Assembly: GCA_024509875.1 (NCBI GenBank)
Contig: JAMPIV010018978.1
Coordinates: 248,001-312,000, forward strand
DNA length: 64,000 nucleotides
Direction: 5' to 3'
Source of the DNA: Oreohelix idahoensis
Lineage: Eukaryota > Mollusca > Gastropoda > Stylommatophora > Oreohelicidae
The notes under the pieces are model-generated. The model did not search any database and was not told the origin of the DNA. It saw only the letters and a program-made list of their open reading frames with translations. Positions within the stretch are counted from its first letter, which is position 1; every line of letters begins with the position of its first letter. A program made the translations under genes and the position numbers. Below are positions 1 to 13,300 of this stretch, one piece after another.

Positions 1-22
1 CAATTTTCGACCAAAATCCATC

Positions 23-54
23 TTTATTCCATCTCCGAAAATAGATGGAATAAA
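23..54. repeat. Perfect 12-bp inverted repeat
   Basis: Arms TTTATTCCATCT (23-34) and AGATGGAATAAA (43-54) are exact reverse complements around an 8-nt loop. It could form a hairpin or be the tip of an unrecognised element. No function is assigned. Confidence 0.5.
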
Positions 55-1290
55 GCAATACTAAAGCGACGATTTCTTATGTGTCATGAGTCTTTCGCAG
101 TCTTGCATTTCCAGTGATGCTGGGTGTATCCATGGTTGTTAATGGTTTTTTTTTAGGTGGAATCATTTCCAGGACCAGGAACACTGCAATATGGATCTTG
201 TTTAAGGTTCTGAGCAGTTCATCTTTCTTGTTTTGTATGTCAGTGTTCCCAGTAGTAGACTTTTTTGCAAGCAGTCTAAGGTATCACTGCTCTGCAAGGA
301 CCATGTTTACCAATGTGACTTCCATGCTTGTATGCTGAAAATATGGTTTTTCTTGGCACTTTCAACATTACAGAATTAGGTTTTTCCTGGGGCTTTTCTG
401 ACACTCCACAGCTTGTTAAGTTGGAGTCATGAGCTGCAGTTTCTTTCCTGGATATTTCATCTTGGCTTGGCATGCATTCAGAGGATCCTCAGATCTGGTT
501 TTGAAAAGGTGGGGCATTCACTGCTATCCTAGGGGGCTCTCCAAAAATGCTGAGCTAAAGAAAGTATGCACTTGTTCTGGGGCTCTGTCAAGGAAATGTC
601 ACATCATGCACAGAGCTGCTTCCCAACTCCCCTCACCTGTTATGCATTCATTGTGGATTCCTCCTGTATGCTGCCTTCCAGGTAAAAGCTGGAGTTAAGT
701 CTGGAGCTCAGGTGATTCCCCTGGGCTTAGTGTGCAATGCTGTGTTCTCAACATGCTGTATCACATTAGGGAATCGTGATTTTGGGTCAATATGATATGG
801 CTAAATGATCCCTTAGCATTTTCAGGCATCTTGAAGATTCAAAGGTTGCCCGTTTCCAGCATTCACCACAAGGAGGCACTTTAAAGCCTTGGTTAGACTA
901 CAATACTTGTCTCACCCTGTAGTTTGTGCAAGAGCAACGCAAAGTCCTTTGCATCCCTTCATAGTAAATATAGTGTATAGGCTGTTCCCTATTCCATGAT
1001 TTTTAATATATATCTTTTTATTCTATAGAGTTTATGGCACTTGTAGACTTTGGTTTACTGTATCTTATTCCCTGGCAAAAGGGCAGGAGATGCTACAGGA
1101 AAATGACTGATAATGTTAAAAAAAAACCCTGAAAATGTAAATAATAATGCTGGCTAGAGCAACACATCTCACACAAGTTAACAACTTTTTAAAAAGTAGC
1201 TTTTGAATGCAGTCAACAATTCTGATCAATTCATGAAGATTCAATGTTATCAAGCAATGTGCTACTTCAACTTCTATGCATATTCAGTAG
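55..1290. other. Non-coding stretch with no recognised element
   Basis: Only short overlapping ORFs occur here and none resembles a known family. The next SLC26 exon downstream of 1,298 (minus strand) was looked for here and not found. The stretch is presumably intron of that gene plus unclassified repeats. Confidence 0.4.
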
Positions 1291-1297
1291 TACTTAC

Positions 1298-1375
1298 GTT
1301 TGGCAGAGTTTTGAAATATGGACCAACAACCAGCAACACCACTATAAGTAAAACACTGGATACCAATCCCGTCAC
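1298..1375 (-). CDS. SLC26 exon: VTGLVSSV...GPYFKTLPN
   Basis: This 78-nt exon encodes 26 residues, phase 0 in and out. Acceptor is TTTCTGTTGCTAG and donor is GTAAGT. The hydrophobic run [18 protein letters not shown] matches the SLC26 helix that follows the GG.TQ motif. It is the last exon visible before the left edge. Confidence 0.9.
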
Positions 1376-4300
1376 CTAGCAACAGAAACAAACATTTTCT
1401 GACAGCAAACATACCAACAATTTTACATGTCAACCTGTTGTGTCATAATAATAGTGATTCGTCTTAATGGGAGAAAGGACAAGATTTTTTAAAATATTAC
1501 TTTTTCCTCACTCAGTTTTCCAGTCCTTGTTTTCATTATTTTTTATTTATGCTTTGAATTTAGTATCCACTTCCGGTTTCTGGTTCAGTGGCAGACATTT
1601 TATTTCCAACATGTGACACACATCAGGGAGTGTTCTCTCTTATTTTTATGGTTTTATGTTCTCCACTTAATTCTCACTTTCTTTCCCTTCTGTTTTTTGT
1701 TTGTCTGTCCCTGATGAAGGCCTTGTGGCCTCAACGTAGGTTTTTTCCTGTCCTTTCTCCCAGTAAGATGTATCACTATTTGTGTTACTGTTTTTTTCAT
1801 TCTACAGACAAGCAGAGAGTGATTCACGGACAACTGACAGACAAGCAGAGAGTGATTCACGGACAACTGCCAGACAAGCAAGAACATCTCTAGAGGCCAT
1901 AGAGGCGTGGTTTTACAGAAGTACGTTATGAATACCATGAGCAGCTAAAAAAGAATAATGAGGATATCCTGACAGGACTGTCAATGGGCACAGGAATTTT
2001 TCTATTCATAACGAAAGGAAGCAGTTCATTTTCTTTAGGTGTGTTATGAAAAAAGGGAAGTTGAAATACAATGTGACAACAGAAGAAATTAAAGGAAAAA
2101 TAGAAAGAAGATAACAAAGAGAGAAGATACTAGACAGTGTAACTTAGTGGCAAGGAAAGAAGTCAACAACAGAATTGATAAACAACATTGGAGACAGGAA
2201 GATGTGGAGAGACATAATTGCTGACATGGCATTTGAAAAAGAAGTTACAATCACTTTTTTGTCCCCTTTCCTCTCAGATACTGATCCCCTTGTCCTCTTC
2301 TGGATGCCAAGGTCCAACAAGAGGAATCAAAGAACTGGACCAATATACACTACCAACCATATCACAAAAAACACATAAAGAAAGTTGTGAATGGGGCTAG
2401 CAATCTCATAATGTAAAACAAAATCTTACAGAAGCCACCAGTGCAGGAGGACAGGCTTTCTGTAAAGCAAACACACAAAGATAAGAAGTCTTTTTCACCA
2501 TAGATTTAAGATTTACATTCATCCTTCTGATTAAACAAACCCGCCTTCAATATTCAGTTCCTCATTGTATATTCCAGCTTGTTTTATGACCAATAAACCA
2601 GTCAGTAACATATTTTCATTTTCTGATTGCCAAATCCACTCTCAACAGCACATGCCAAGATCTCAATTTTTTGTTGTTGTCCAATGCAAAGTTTCTTATT
2701 TGTTATTAGTTTATGATCATCACTGCCTGTGTAAAACTTAAACAACTTGTCTTTCTCTGTTTTTTAAAATCATATGCAGCCAGACACACAACAATCATAC
2801 ATCTGCAATAACTCCCTTTCTGCACTACTGATTATGAGAGATGCTTAAATGTCTTCTTCTCACTTTTACCCAAAAGGGTATCTGCAGAATTTTGGATATT
2901 TTCACAATGAAATTAAACCCACAATCACAAAAAAATTACAAAAATATCTGGCAGCAGCGGACAAATGTATGGTTTGTAGAAGTGATGACAGAAAACTAAC
3001 CATGGTATGTTAGAAAAATAAATGAATGTGCAGTTTAACTTCACAATGCTCTTGCGCTAACATCAACTTGTCTAATGTATAGTGCATGAGCTCAGATGAC
3101 AGAATAAGCACATGAACAGAAAACACGATGCAGCAGATGCTGTAAACAAGTCACGTGCATGAGTGATGCATCATGAAAAAACTTTCGGCTTTCAGTTTTT
3201 TTTAAATTTCAGACAAGAGGTTGCAGACCTGTACTATTTTATCTTTAAGGTCTTCAAAACTGTCAAAGCCATCATACCTGAGTTCTACCTCCCACATTTT
3301 CTTGTACCAAACTTCTGGAGAGAGAAACAGCTGATACAAAAGAGGAAAAAAATGATGAGACAATGTTGCAGCAACCATATGCCAGCAGCTCCTGTGGACA
3401 GAAACAAAATCTACTGAAGGAACAAGACACAATGAAACAAACATAATCAGATCATTCTAAATCAGAAAAATTTGAAAAAAAGGTATTTGAGTCAGCTTGG
3501 CTAATGAACAATACACTTGAAATACGGCAGTTTTGAGATTACCCTTTATCAGGCACAATCACAAACGGAGAGACAAAGATGAGAAAACAGAAAGGCTAAG
3601 AAAAAACAACAAAGAACACAAGCGGGCACATAGAAAAAAATTAATAATAATTTTTTTTTTTAAATCTTCATTTCTAAATTATAATGCTAGTACAGTGAGT
3701 TTACCAAGAGTTTACTACTAAGCTATTACAGTGCATGAGGTAAAAGGTAAAGGATCCCGTTACAAGCCGATTGAGGCATATTGGGAATATGGTGTTAGGT
3801 CCATATTTTCTTGACCATCGGCACACTAGGGGTGATTTGGTCAGCATCACGCCGGCCGCCTTAACCTTCCCAGAGTTGTTCTGGTACCCAATTCATTAGG
3901 CTGGGTCGACCCCGGAACCGTTCGCGGTCTAAAAAATCCCACCTCAACTGGGGATCGAACCATGGACCACCGAGCTAGGAAGCCATTGCACTAACCACTG
4001 CTCCATTTCTTTTAGTGCAGTAATATATTTTGAGAGAATTAGTATTTAGAAATGTGTAGTAACAAAATATGTGCCCTTTCTTTTAGTGGAGTAATACATT
4101 TGGAGAGAATTAGTATTTAGAAATTTTAATAACAAAATAAAGTCCCTACCTGGTTTGAATCCACTTCATAATCATGCTTCCTAGCAAATATCTTGGCCAT
4201 AGACATAGATACGGCAAATGCTACAATGGCAATTGCAATAGCTTCTGTGATAACTTCAGGCAGATAAGAGAAAGCAGCCAGGTTGGGTGGTGGAATCCTG

Positions 4301-7300
4301 TAAAGATACAACGAGAAATACTATGTGACAAAAAACAGTAAGCTGACTTAAAAATAAGTAGTGTTATGTCTTGATGGTACAAAGGACAGGGAAACAGCCT
4401 ATGTTACGTCCATAAGGTCTTCACCAGAGACAAGCCCAAGAAAAAAGGTAGTGAACAAATAAAACGAGAACTAATCTGAACGCAGTAACAGCCTTTTATA
4501 AAATGGATGCTTGCGTAGAAAGAAAGGACTGAAATGGTATGACAAGGTTACCAATGTGGAACTGATGACAAGAACCAGATAAGTGCCACTCAAACAATAG
4601 ATGAGAAGAAGACACTGGCAATGGATAGAACATACATTGAAGAAACCTGATGATAGCATTACAAGGCAGTCCTTGCTGTGAAATCCTCAGTGTAAAAGAG
4701 GTAGAGAGAGACTGAAGAACGCACGGAGATGAGGCCTGGAGACAGACATGAAAGGGGCAAGGAAGACATGATAAGACCTTGACCCTACTGGCAAGGTACA
4801 GGAGGACCTGGAATAAGTTTGTTAAAGGCAAATGCTCCTTGGGGACCTGAAGAATGATGATGTCTCACTGGTACAAAGGACAAAGAAACTGCCTATTTAC
4901 GACTACAAGGTCTTTGCCAGGGAGAAATGCAAAAAAAAAAAAAAACAACAACAACAAAAACAAACTAGAAAATGCAGTGACAAATAAACAGAGAACTAAT
5001 CGAAAGCATGAAAAAAAAAATATTACAAAGAATATGAATTATTAAGGAAGACTGCTGATCACTTTGGTAAATCCAAATCAGAAACGTCCTGTCAAAAAGT
5101 GCTATGTCATCATGACAAATTGCTATGTCCTTTAAATATACAAATCATCACCACTGACAGACTATATATTACCACGTAAGTGCTCTCAGTTATGGAGATC
5201 CTTTGCTGTGAACAGAGATTTCATGTATATTTTTCCATGATGACCTCTTAACTTCCTATTTCTTTCAAATCCATTGCTGTGTTATCCACTCCATTTAGTT
5301 CTGCAGATAACGATATGTCAAAGTATGGTAGGGGTCATAAATGACAGTATCAGTATCACTTCTCTACCACTATTCGTGCCGGATTTAATCTCAAGACAGA
5401 CACATTCTCTACTCTAACAATTTTCTTTCCTCTGCATTATTATCCTCCATTCTAACACTTCTCTTGTCTCATTAATGCTATTTCCACTCTCTAACATTCT
5501 CCATAACTCATGACCAGGTTTTTCCAGTGTCCCATCTTACTTGTTTCATGATTTTTTCTTCTCTCTGAGGTAAGGTTACCAAGCGTCCTGTATTGTAAGG
5601 CATTTTCTGTAGCTAAGAGATAAGTATGTCTTCTATGTTCAAGCAGATCACATCAGTATATTTCTGTACATCAAAGGACAGCTACAAAAGATCTCTAACA
5701 TCTTCTGCCTTTTTATTTGACAGTACACTATTATATGCTCTTTCCTGCCTATCTCTTGATGTTATCATTCCACTTACAGTGTTTTCATCCTCTTGTCCAG
5801 CTGGCGCACATTAAAACAGAAGCCAAAAACCCACTATTTACAAATTGCTGTAAATTACAAATTTATGTCACCAACTTTGTCTCAACAAAAATTATATTCT
5901 TTATGTCTTGAGTATGCTCTACTATTAATGGCTTCATGGCAACATGGCAAATTGCAACACTATAATAGGGATTCTTAACCATTTTGCCTTCACAGCTCCC
6001 CAGAGTGAACTTAATGTTCACACCACCCCTTCTTCCCTAAATTAACCAATGAACCAATCAAGATATAATTATAATGATACTACAGGGAACTTATTTCTAT
6101 CCGATTATTGACACACACAAAGAAAGCATAGTGGAAATGATTCTAGGGCATCTCTGCAGCACGTTTTGAAAGCACAGCGTTAAACATAGACACCTGATAG
6201 GTTACCCCTAGGTCATCTAAAGGTGGCTCTGCATAGTGTTTCACACAGACAGTTGACTCTGTAGGTCATCTAAAAGTTGCACTGAGTTGCATGCCATTTC
6301 AAACAAACACATATACAAAGAAAACTATACAATTTGATTCTAAACTTCAGAATTGTATCCAGTGATAATGTAACTACAATACATTTTCTGGGAGGCACTT
6401 CACAACTTCCATGTCTCCCGTCTACACCTCTCTTGGGAGGGCTCACTCCACGGGTTAAGAACCCCTGAAATATACCATTGCTGGTTAAAGTTTATTCTTT
6501 CTGATTTTTGACATAAAGTAGTTTGATTACTGTTAGTGCACTCTTGTTTGAATCAAGTTGCTGAAAACTGAATGTCTATTTCCTGTGAGTTTCTGCTCTC
6601 TGAAAAATGACAAGACACTATGTGTGGCAGAAAAAAAATGGGAAGATCTTATGTGGCTCATATGTACTACAAGTAATCACTTCAATAACAATTAAAGAAA
6701 TACAAAACAGTCATATGAAAAATGCTTTATTTATTCTCATCATTGACACTTTACATGTCTGTATGTGTGTCGTAGATTTTAGATAGGAGTATTAAGACTA
6801 GGGTTGGTCCCTTCAGAATAGGTTGGAATGAGTGATAGTCACAGTGAGAGCTGGTGAAAAAAAAAAAAACCCACAATAGAATTTCCCACACGTGAGATGA
6901 TAGAATGTGATAAAGAAGCTGTCTTTGAGAATCGAGATAATCTTCTCTCTCTCACCTATCTTCTACGACCGTTTTTAAAGGCGTCAGACAGTCTACACAC
7001 AGATATATATATTAATATATCTCTATCTACTCACGGGCACGCACATACACATGACGACAGTTAAACACACAGACGTGGGAATCTATCACAATGAATTTAT
7101 ATGTATTTGAACGAGCTGACCAACGCACTGATTTAGTTCAAGAGAGAGATTTTTTATTATTATCATCAAAAAAAATCTTCTCACAACACCAAAAATACAT
7201 CAAGGAAAAACATATACAAATAGTCATAAAATTTAAGAAAAATGCTACAAGGATGATAGCCCCGTTATGATCTTAGCTCTAGGTTTAGCCCACAGCCCCG

Positions 7301-10300
7301 TTAAGAGAACAGATGATGGCCCAAAGAGTTATAGATACGTAGGGTTTAGGCTAAGAGTTTTTCTTCTTTTCTCGTAAATGTATGCACAGAGTTGAATAAT
7401 CTGATTTAGCCTAAGAAGTAAAGAAACTCTAGCAAATAGTAACAAATTCTGCAGGTTAAACAAAAAGAATTAAGACAGTAAATGGGTGACAATCTATAAC
7501 TGTAAAATAACACTCTGATCTGCGTACACTCATTCATTCAGCCATGGCCATGCAGTTATACTCACAACTTTGCTCGCTGCCTCTGGGAACATACTCAATT
7601 CTAGGACCTTCACACAGACCCGAAAATGCAGTCCTTGACCAAGAAATCCCCAGTTCCAAAAGACGTACTAAACTCTCAGGGAACGATTCCTTGGGTGTTC
7701 TAATTTTTCGAATGTCTGATTAAGTCACATAAAATATTGTCCAGGCACGAAAGTTAGCAGAGCACAATGTCATTAGCTTTGGTTTCTAGAATTTAAGGAA
7801 TGTCGGATCGGTGTCTACTTTCAGGAAGTTACTATATTTGGTCGCCACAGTACTAGTCAAAACTCTGTCGGAATGTTTCTGATCTTTGCTTGCCACAACG
7901 GGCTGAATTGTACTGAAGAGTTATTCTGGAAGAATTAATTCTGGCGCGAAGGCCTCTTACTTCATTTAACTGTTACAGTTCAGGTAATGAAAGTGATTTG
8001 TTTCTTCCCAAATAAAGTTCACGTACTAGAACGCTGGTAAAGTTTGGTACCACCGTTTCACTATATAAAAGAAAGAACACATATCAAATAATTTTTACAA
8101 TATGTACCCACTATAACTTACATTATTAAACCGCAAGTGTACTGCTTGACTTATCATTTAAATTTCCCGTAAAGTAAGTTATATCTTAAAAAAAAAATCA
8201 TCAATCCCCATGAATTTAGGAACACGTGCGTGTTCCGTCAACATCTCATGAGGTTTCTAGCATTTGTAAGTTAGCTTAGAAAAATATGATCTCGTCTGAT
8301 TTCTTAGCAGTAAAATTTAACTTCATTATAGCTACATTATTGTTTAGTAAGCTAAGATATAATTTATTCTGCTATCCACTGAAACACGTCACTAGAAAAT
8401 AATACAGACTATATAAATTTGGCACTCTGCGCAAAATCTAACTAGTGAAAAATGAAATAAGCGACTTAACACTTTATCATTTCACAAAATACTAGATATA
8501 ATATATATTACCTCACACAGAACTACAGGTAGTCGCACAACTTAAGAATTATATGCTGAATATTTAAGGAAGTCTAGAAGTTCGACAAATTGCCGAAACA
8601 AACTGAGAAACTTCGCTAACAGCTATTCTGTTTCGAACAACCTGTCTACTGCGAATATAGGAGCGAGAATGAAATTAAAGTTTCAAACTCGGGCCAATAT
8701 CTTAAAATCCGACAAAGGGCCCAAACTTATTTCGCCAAGCGAAATTATCTCCCCTACTCCCAACATTTACGTCAGCTTAACGCGTGACGTAACTGCCACC
8801 AGTGACCGAGAAATGCGCGTGACAGTTGCAAATCTCAGACAACCGTCTACAACTGCGTCATACAGATGCCGGGTTTGACACCTTAAGCTAGTGACAGGTG
8901 AACAAAATGGTAGACCAAAAGTCTGCTCTATGTCCAGCGAAACGAATTTCTCACACCTCAGGCCCAGAAATCTGGTCGGGCCGCGCTCTGACCGGGGGAA
9001 ACTGCAGACGTATGTCTGGCGAGAACCGTATCTTCACAGCTATCTGCGCGACTGACATCTGATGCAATAAGGTTACTAGTCAGTATGAGAAAGAAAAACG
9101 ATGATGGGAAAGAAATATATATTTTTCGCAACGAATGATGCGAAAAAATACAGGAAAAACAAGTACGGAAAAGTAATAAAATGAAAGGATTAGGGTGAGA
9201 GAATAGGAAGAAGATGTAGGTAATGTGTTTTATGTGTCTATGGACGATTCCTTTAGAGAGCCCACAACCAGAGTACAGTATTTTAGCCCTGCATATTTTG
9301 AGAGGCCCCATGTAGTTCCTGGGGGGGGGGGGGGGGGGTGTCTGATGTGACACAGAAAGAATAGGACCACCTCTCCTTCTGACTTGTCTTATGAGGTGAT
9401 TAATATGAGGCTGTGCCTGGTGTTGGCAACCTCATCATGTCAAATATGAGGATGACCAAATGTGTCAACTGGTAAATGTACTGCCCATTTCTGTCGTAAA
9501 AATACAATGTGGATTATGCCATGGATTCTTCATTGGCATTGGCTACAAATAAGTGACAGGCTTGGCCGCAAAGTTAATGACAACAACAACAATAAACAAA
9601 TGGCATAATTATTTTAGAAGTAGCTTTCTATTAGGAAATCATAGACAGTAAGATTCTTGTTTCTCAGGTATCAAGTTAACACATTAACTACCGAATTGAA
9701 AAACACACTGTGGCCGAATTAAATTTTTTTCCCATTTTCATCCTGTAGGTGTTTGCACAAAGTAAGCTGTAGTTTTCGTAATTGTTTACAGATTTTTATG
9801 AATTACACGTCATTTTAAAGATAAATGAATATACTATTACAATAAGCAGCATTTGTAACTCTAATAGAGGTTGTTGCTATTTAACGGCCCTCCGATGGCC
9901 GAGGACTTGCAATATTTTCGCAATTATAACTGCTTGCGCCCCATCTCTATCAAAATCACAATTTCAATCAATGTGCACACCGTTTTCACTCTTGTCCTTG
10001 TCGCTAGAACTATCAGTCAATTTTTGAAACACGTTTCTAGCCTATTCAGCCGTTAGACGAAATTTACACGCATTTTTTATGATCCTACCACTAGTTGCCA
10101 CGGTAAACAGTTTTACACGATTTGGTAACTAACCCAAAACGCTGAAAAATACGAACATAATATCAATTTTCCAGTGTTCTACAACAACCATGCTTTGGGA
10201 ATTTGTTTTCCGGTGGCAACTTAAAATCTCGAACCAGATCAGAAAGTGTTTCAGTACATGTTTCATTTGTTTTATTACTAAAATTAGATTGGTGCTCTGA

Positions 10301-13300
10301 GCGGCTCGCGGTCTAAATGATAGGATTTCAAAATCCGGTCCCACCGGCTTGCAGTAGTTAATGTGTTAACATTAAAACTAATGTACAAATCTAGAATTGG
10401 AATAACTTTCTCACCCAATAGGAATGTCACCCACAATTTTGACATTATACTCTTCTTGCAACTTGACAAAATAAGAGATTAAAGTTCCAAGAACAACCTG
10501 CGCATATAAGAGAATAATCAATTTACATAAAATTTGTCATTAGACATTGTAAAACAGTGAAGATATTTTTTGTCTTTTCTGTATTTATCTTACTTTCTAG
10601 TAAGTAGTGAACTCATTTAAAAACAACTTTCAGCCAAAACAGAAAACTAGAAATATTGAAGTATGACTGTGAGTAATTAATCTGTCTAACAGCTGATCAA
10701 TAACAGACAAGAATTAATGTAAGTTTTGTTAAACAATATGATGTAGAAAACTATTTCAGTTAACTGAAAGTTTGAATTAAGCATGCCTATATGGTATACC
10801 ACATAATATAATAAAGAAAAATGTTCAACCATCATATACAATTTTTAAGGACCAACATGCCCTCGAGTGTTAGTCATACAGCCAACCTGCAAGCTTAGAT
10901 ACTATAGGACATTGTTTACTGCCATGCAATTTGACAGACATAAATGATTCTGAGTGTTCTATGAAATTTTAAAACTTACATTTCCCTTTTAACTCCCTAT
11001 GGGTACTGAAGTTGGTCGCATTGTAGGAAACCTGCTCGTTAGCATTCAAGTGCTCTTTATTGTGGTGGTTTCCATAGCAATTTTTTTGTAACATGATAAG
11101 GTTGCCAGGAACATGCACAGCCTCATGTACAACCTCATGTACAACCATGTACAACCTCATGTACATCATATACAACCATGTACAACTTCATGTACAATCA
11201 TATACAACCTCATGTACAACATCATGAACAATATCATATACAACCATGTACAACATCATGTACAACCATATACAACTTCATGTACAACCTCATGCACAAC
11301 CATATACAACCTCATGTACAACCATGTACAACTTCATTTACAATCTCATGTACAATCATATACAACCTAATAACAACATCATGAACAATCTCATATACAA
11401 CCATGTACAACCTCATGTACAACCATGAACAACTTCATGCACAATCTCATGTACAATCATATACAACTTCATGTACAACATCATGAACAATCTCATATAC
11501 AACCATGTACAACATCATGTACAACCATAAACAACATCATGTACAACCATGTACAACTGTATGTACAACCATGTACAACCTCATGTAGTCATGTACAACC
11601 TTGTATAACCTCATGTACAACCATATACAACCTCATATACAACCACATGTACAACCTCATACAACCTCATGTACAACAATGTACAACCTCATGCACAACA
11701 ATGTACAACCTCATGTACAACCTCATATTAGTCACCTCTTGTGCCCAAAAGTACAGTAGTCCTATTCTTTATTTGTCTTCTCAGAGCCCCCCCCCCCCCC
11801 CCCATCCCAACGCCAGAAACAACACAGGATATATATTGTACTTAACTTGTAATAAATGATAAAACTAAATAAAACATGATGAACTGTTCTTCAATACAGA
11901 AGTCCTAGTATATCTTTGGGATGACAACCCAACATGACCAGCTGATCCTGCACCTACAATGACAAGGGCATTGCTCAGATAAAACAAGACAGATTCCAGA
12001 TTTCTCTGCCTACCTGACATCATCATTCCTTTTTTAGTCCCCTATGGAGCATGGAGGTACTGCTGCAGCTGGTTTCCTTGCAGGAAGCCTGCAACAAACC
12101 ACTTATGTGTATTTGCAGCAGTTGTCTCTAATGACATGCCCGAGGAAGCAGTAGTGCCTACCTGCTTTTGTTTCCTCACAGACCCTATCAGTGTAGCCAT
12201 AATTTTTTTTTCTCCTGTACTCCTCATTTTTCTCTCATCCAATTTCTTACACAAACAAATGCATTGCATACTATTTATATTTTAAAAATCAACATTTTTC
12301 AAGAATTATGAAGGAACAGTATTCTGTTACAGCTTATAGTGTTTACAATAATGGTCATTTACTCACAACTATCAGATCAATGGGTACAGGCATTTTCAGC
12401 TTTGGTTTAATCTTGGGGTTGCTGTTGACAAACTCTTTCACAATCACCAAGAGAAACATGCACACAATTGATGCTATGAATGTGACAATATTCGTCTTTG
12501 GCAGGTTGACAAAGATATCTCTGTAAGACTGGGAGAACAATTAAAAACTGGCATAAAAATTATGTATATTATCAAATGTTCTCAAATACATGTGCTCTTA
12601 TTATGTCAACAACAGAACATCTAACAAGAACTTTGGCTACAGAAAAAAAAATACTGTTAATGCATACTGTAGCAAACCTTTGTCTATGTAAAAAAAACAA
12701 CCACATTACAGAAAAAGTAACAGATGAACATGTTTTGCTGCAGGATGGACATCTGAGTCTGAGGCTCGTACGACTGCAAAGCATGAACCAAAGAAGGATG
12801 GCTGCCAACCAAGCAAAGTGGAGACAGTTTGTTGCTGCCCTACAAGACGCCATAGGGTGTGTTGGCCACTGATTGTTTTGTCAGTCAATGGCCAAGCACT
12901 AAAGAAGAAGAAAAAGATACTGCAGCTAGCCAGTGTGTTAATGTAACCTGCCAGGCACCCCACATAGTTCTTGCTTATGAGATTAAGAAATAACAGTATA
13001 GTGTAAGTAAATAAATTAAGGGGCTGCTGTAAAACTGGTAAGGAATATAAGTATATAAACCAATAAAACAGTATTGAATCAGTTCTACAAATTAACGGTT
13101 CACGTGAAACAAGGGACGTTTCGAGTTTTACCCTTCATCAGCCACAGTTACAAACAGGTGACAAGGACAAGAATTACATATAGATACTACAAAAACATAC
13201 GATGATGAGAAACATACAGAAAATGAGTGATACAAGCAGATGGAAAAAATAAACAACCACAGTGATGAACGAAAAATGAACAATAATAATAAAAGAAAAT

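Noticed and set aside
2625..2680. Minus-strand [12 protein letters not shown], resembling the start of the missing SLC26 exon
   Set aside because: No acceptor or donor at the right phase, and the proper exon was found at 3,278-3,391.
3202..3444. 80-codon minus ORF ending [19 protein letters not shown]
   Set aside because: This is an out-of-frame reading over the true SLC26 exon at 3,278-3,391.
8669..8878. 69-codon ORF as a possible small gene
   Set aside because: No motif, no splice or repeat context, and length expected by chance.
11113..11859. ORFs rich in Tyr-Asn and His-Val-Gln
   Set aside because: They translate the minisatellite inside SINE-A in several frames at once.
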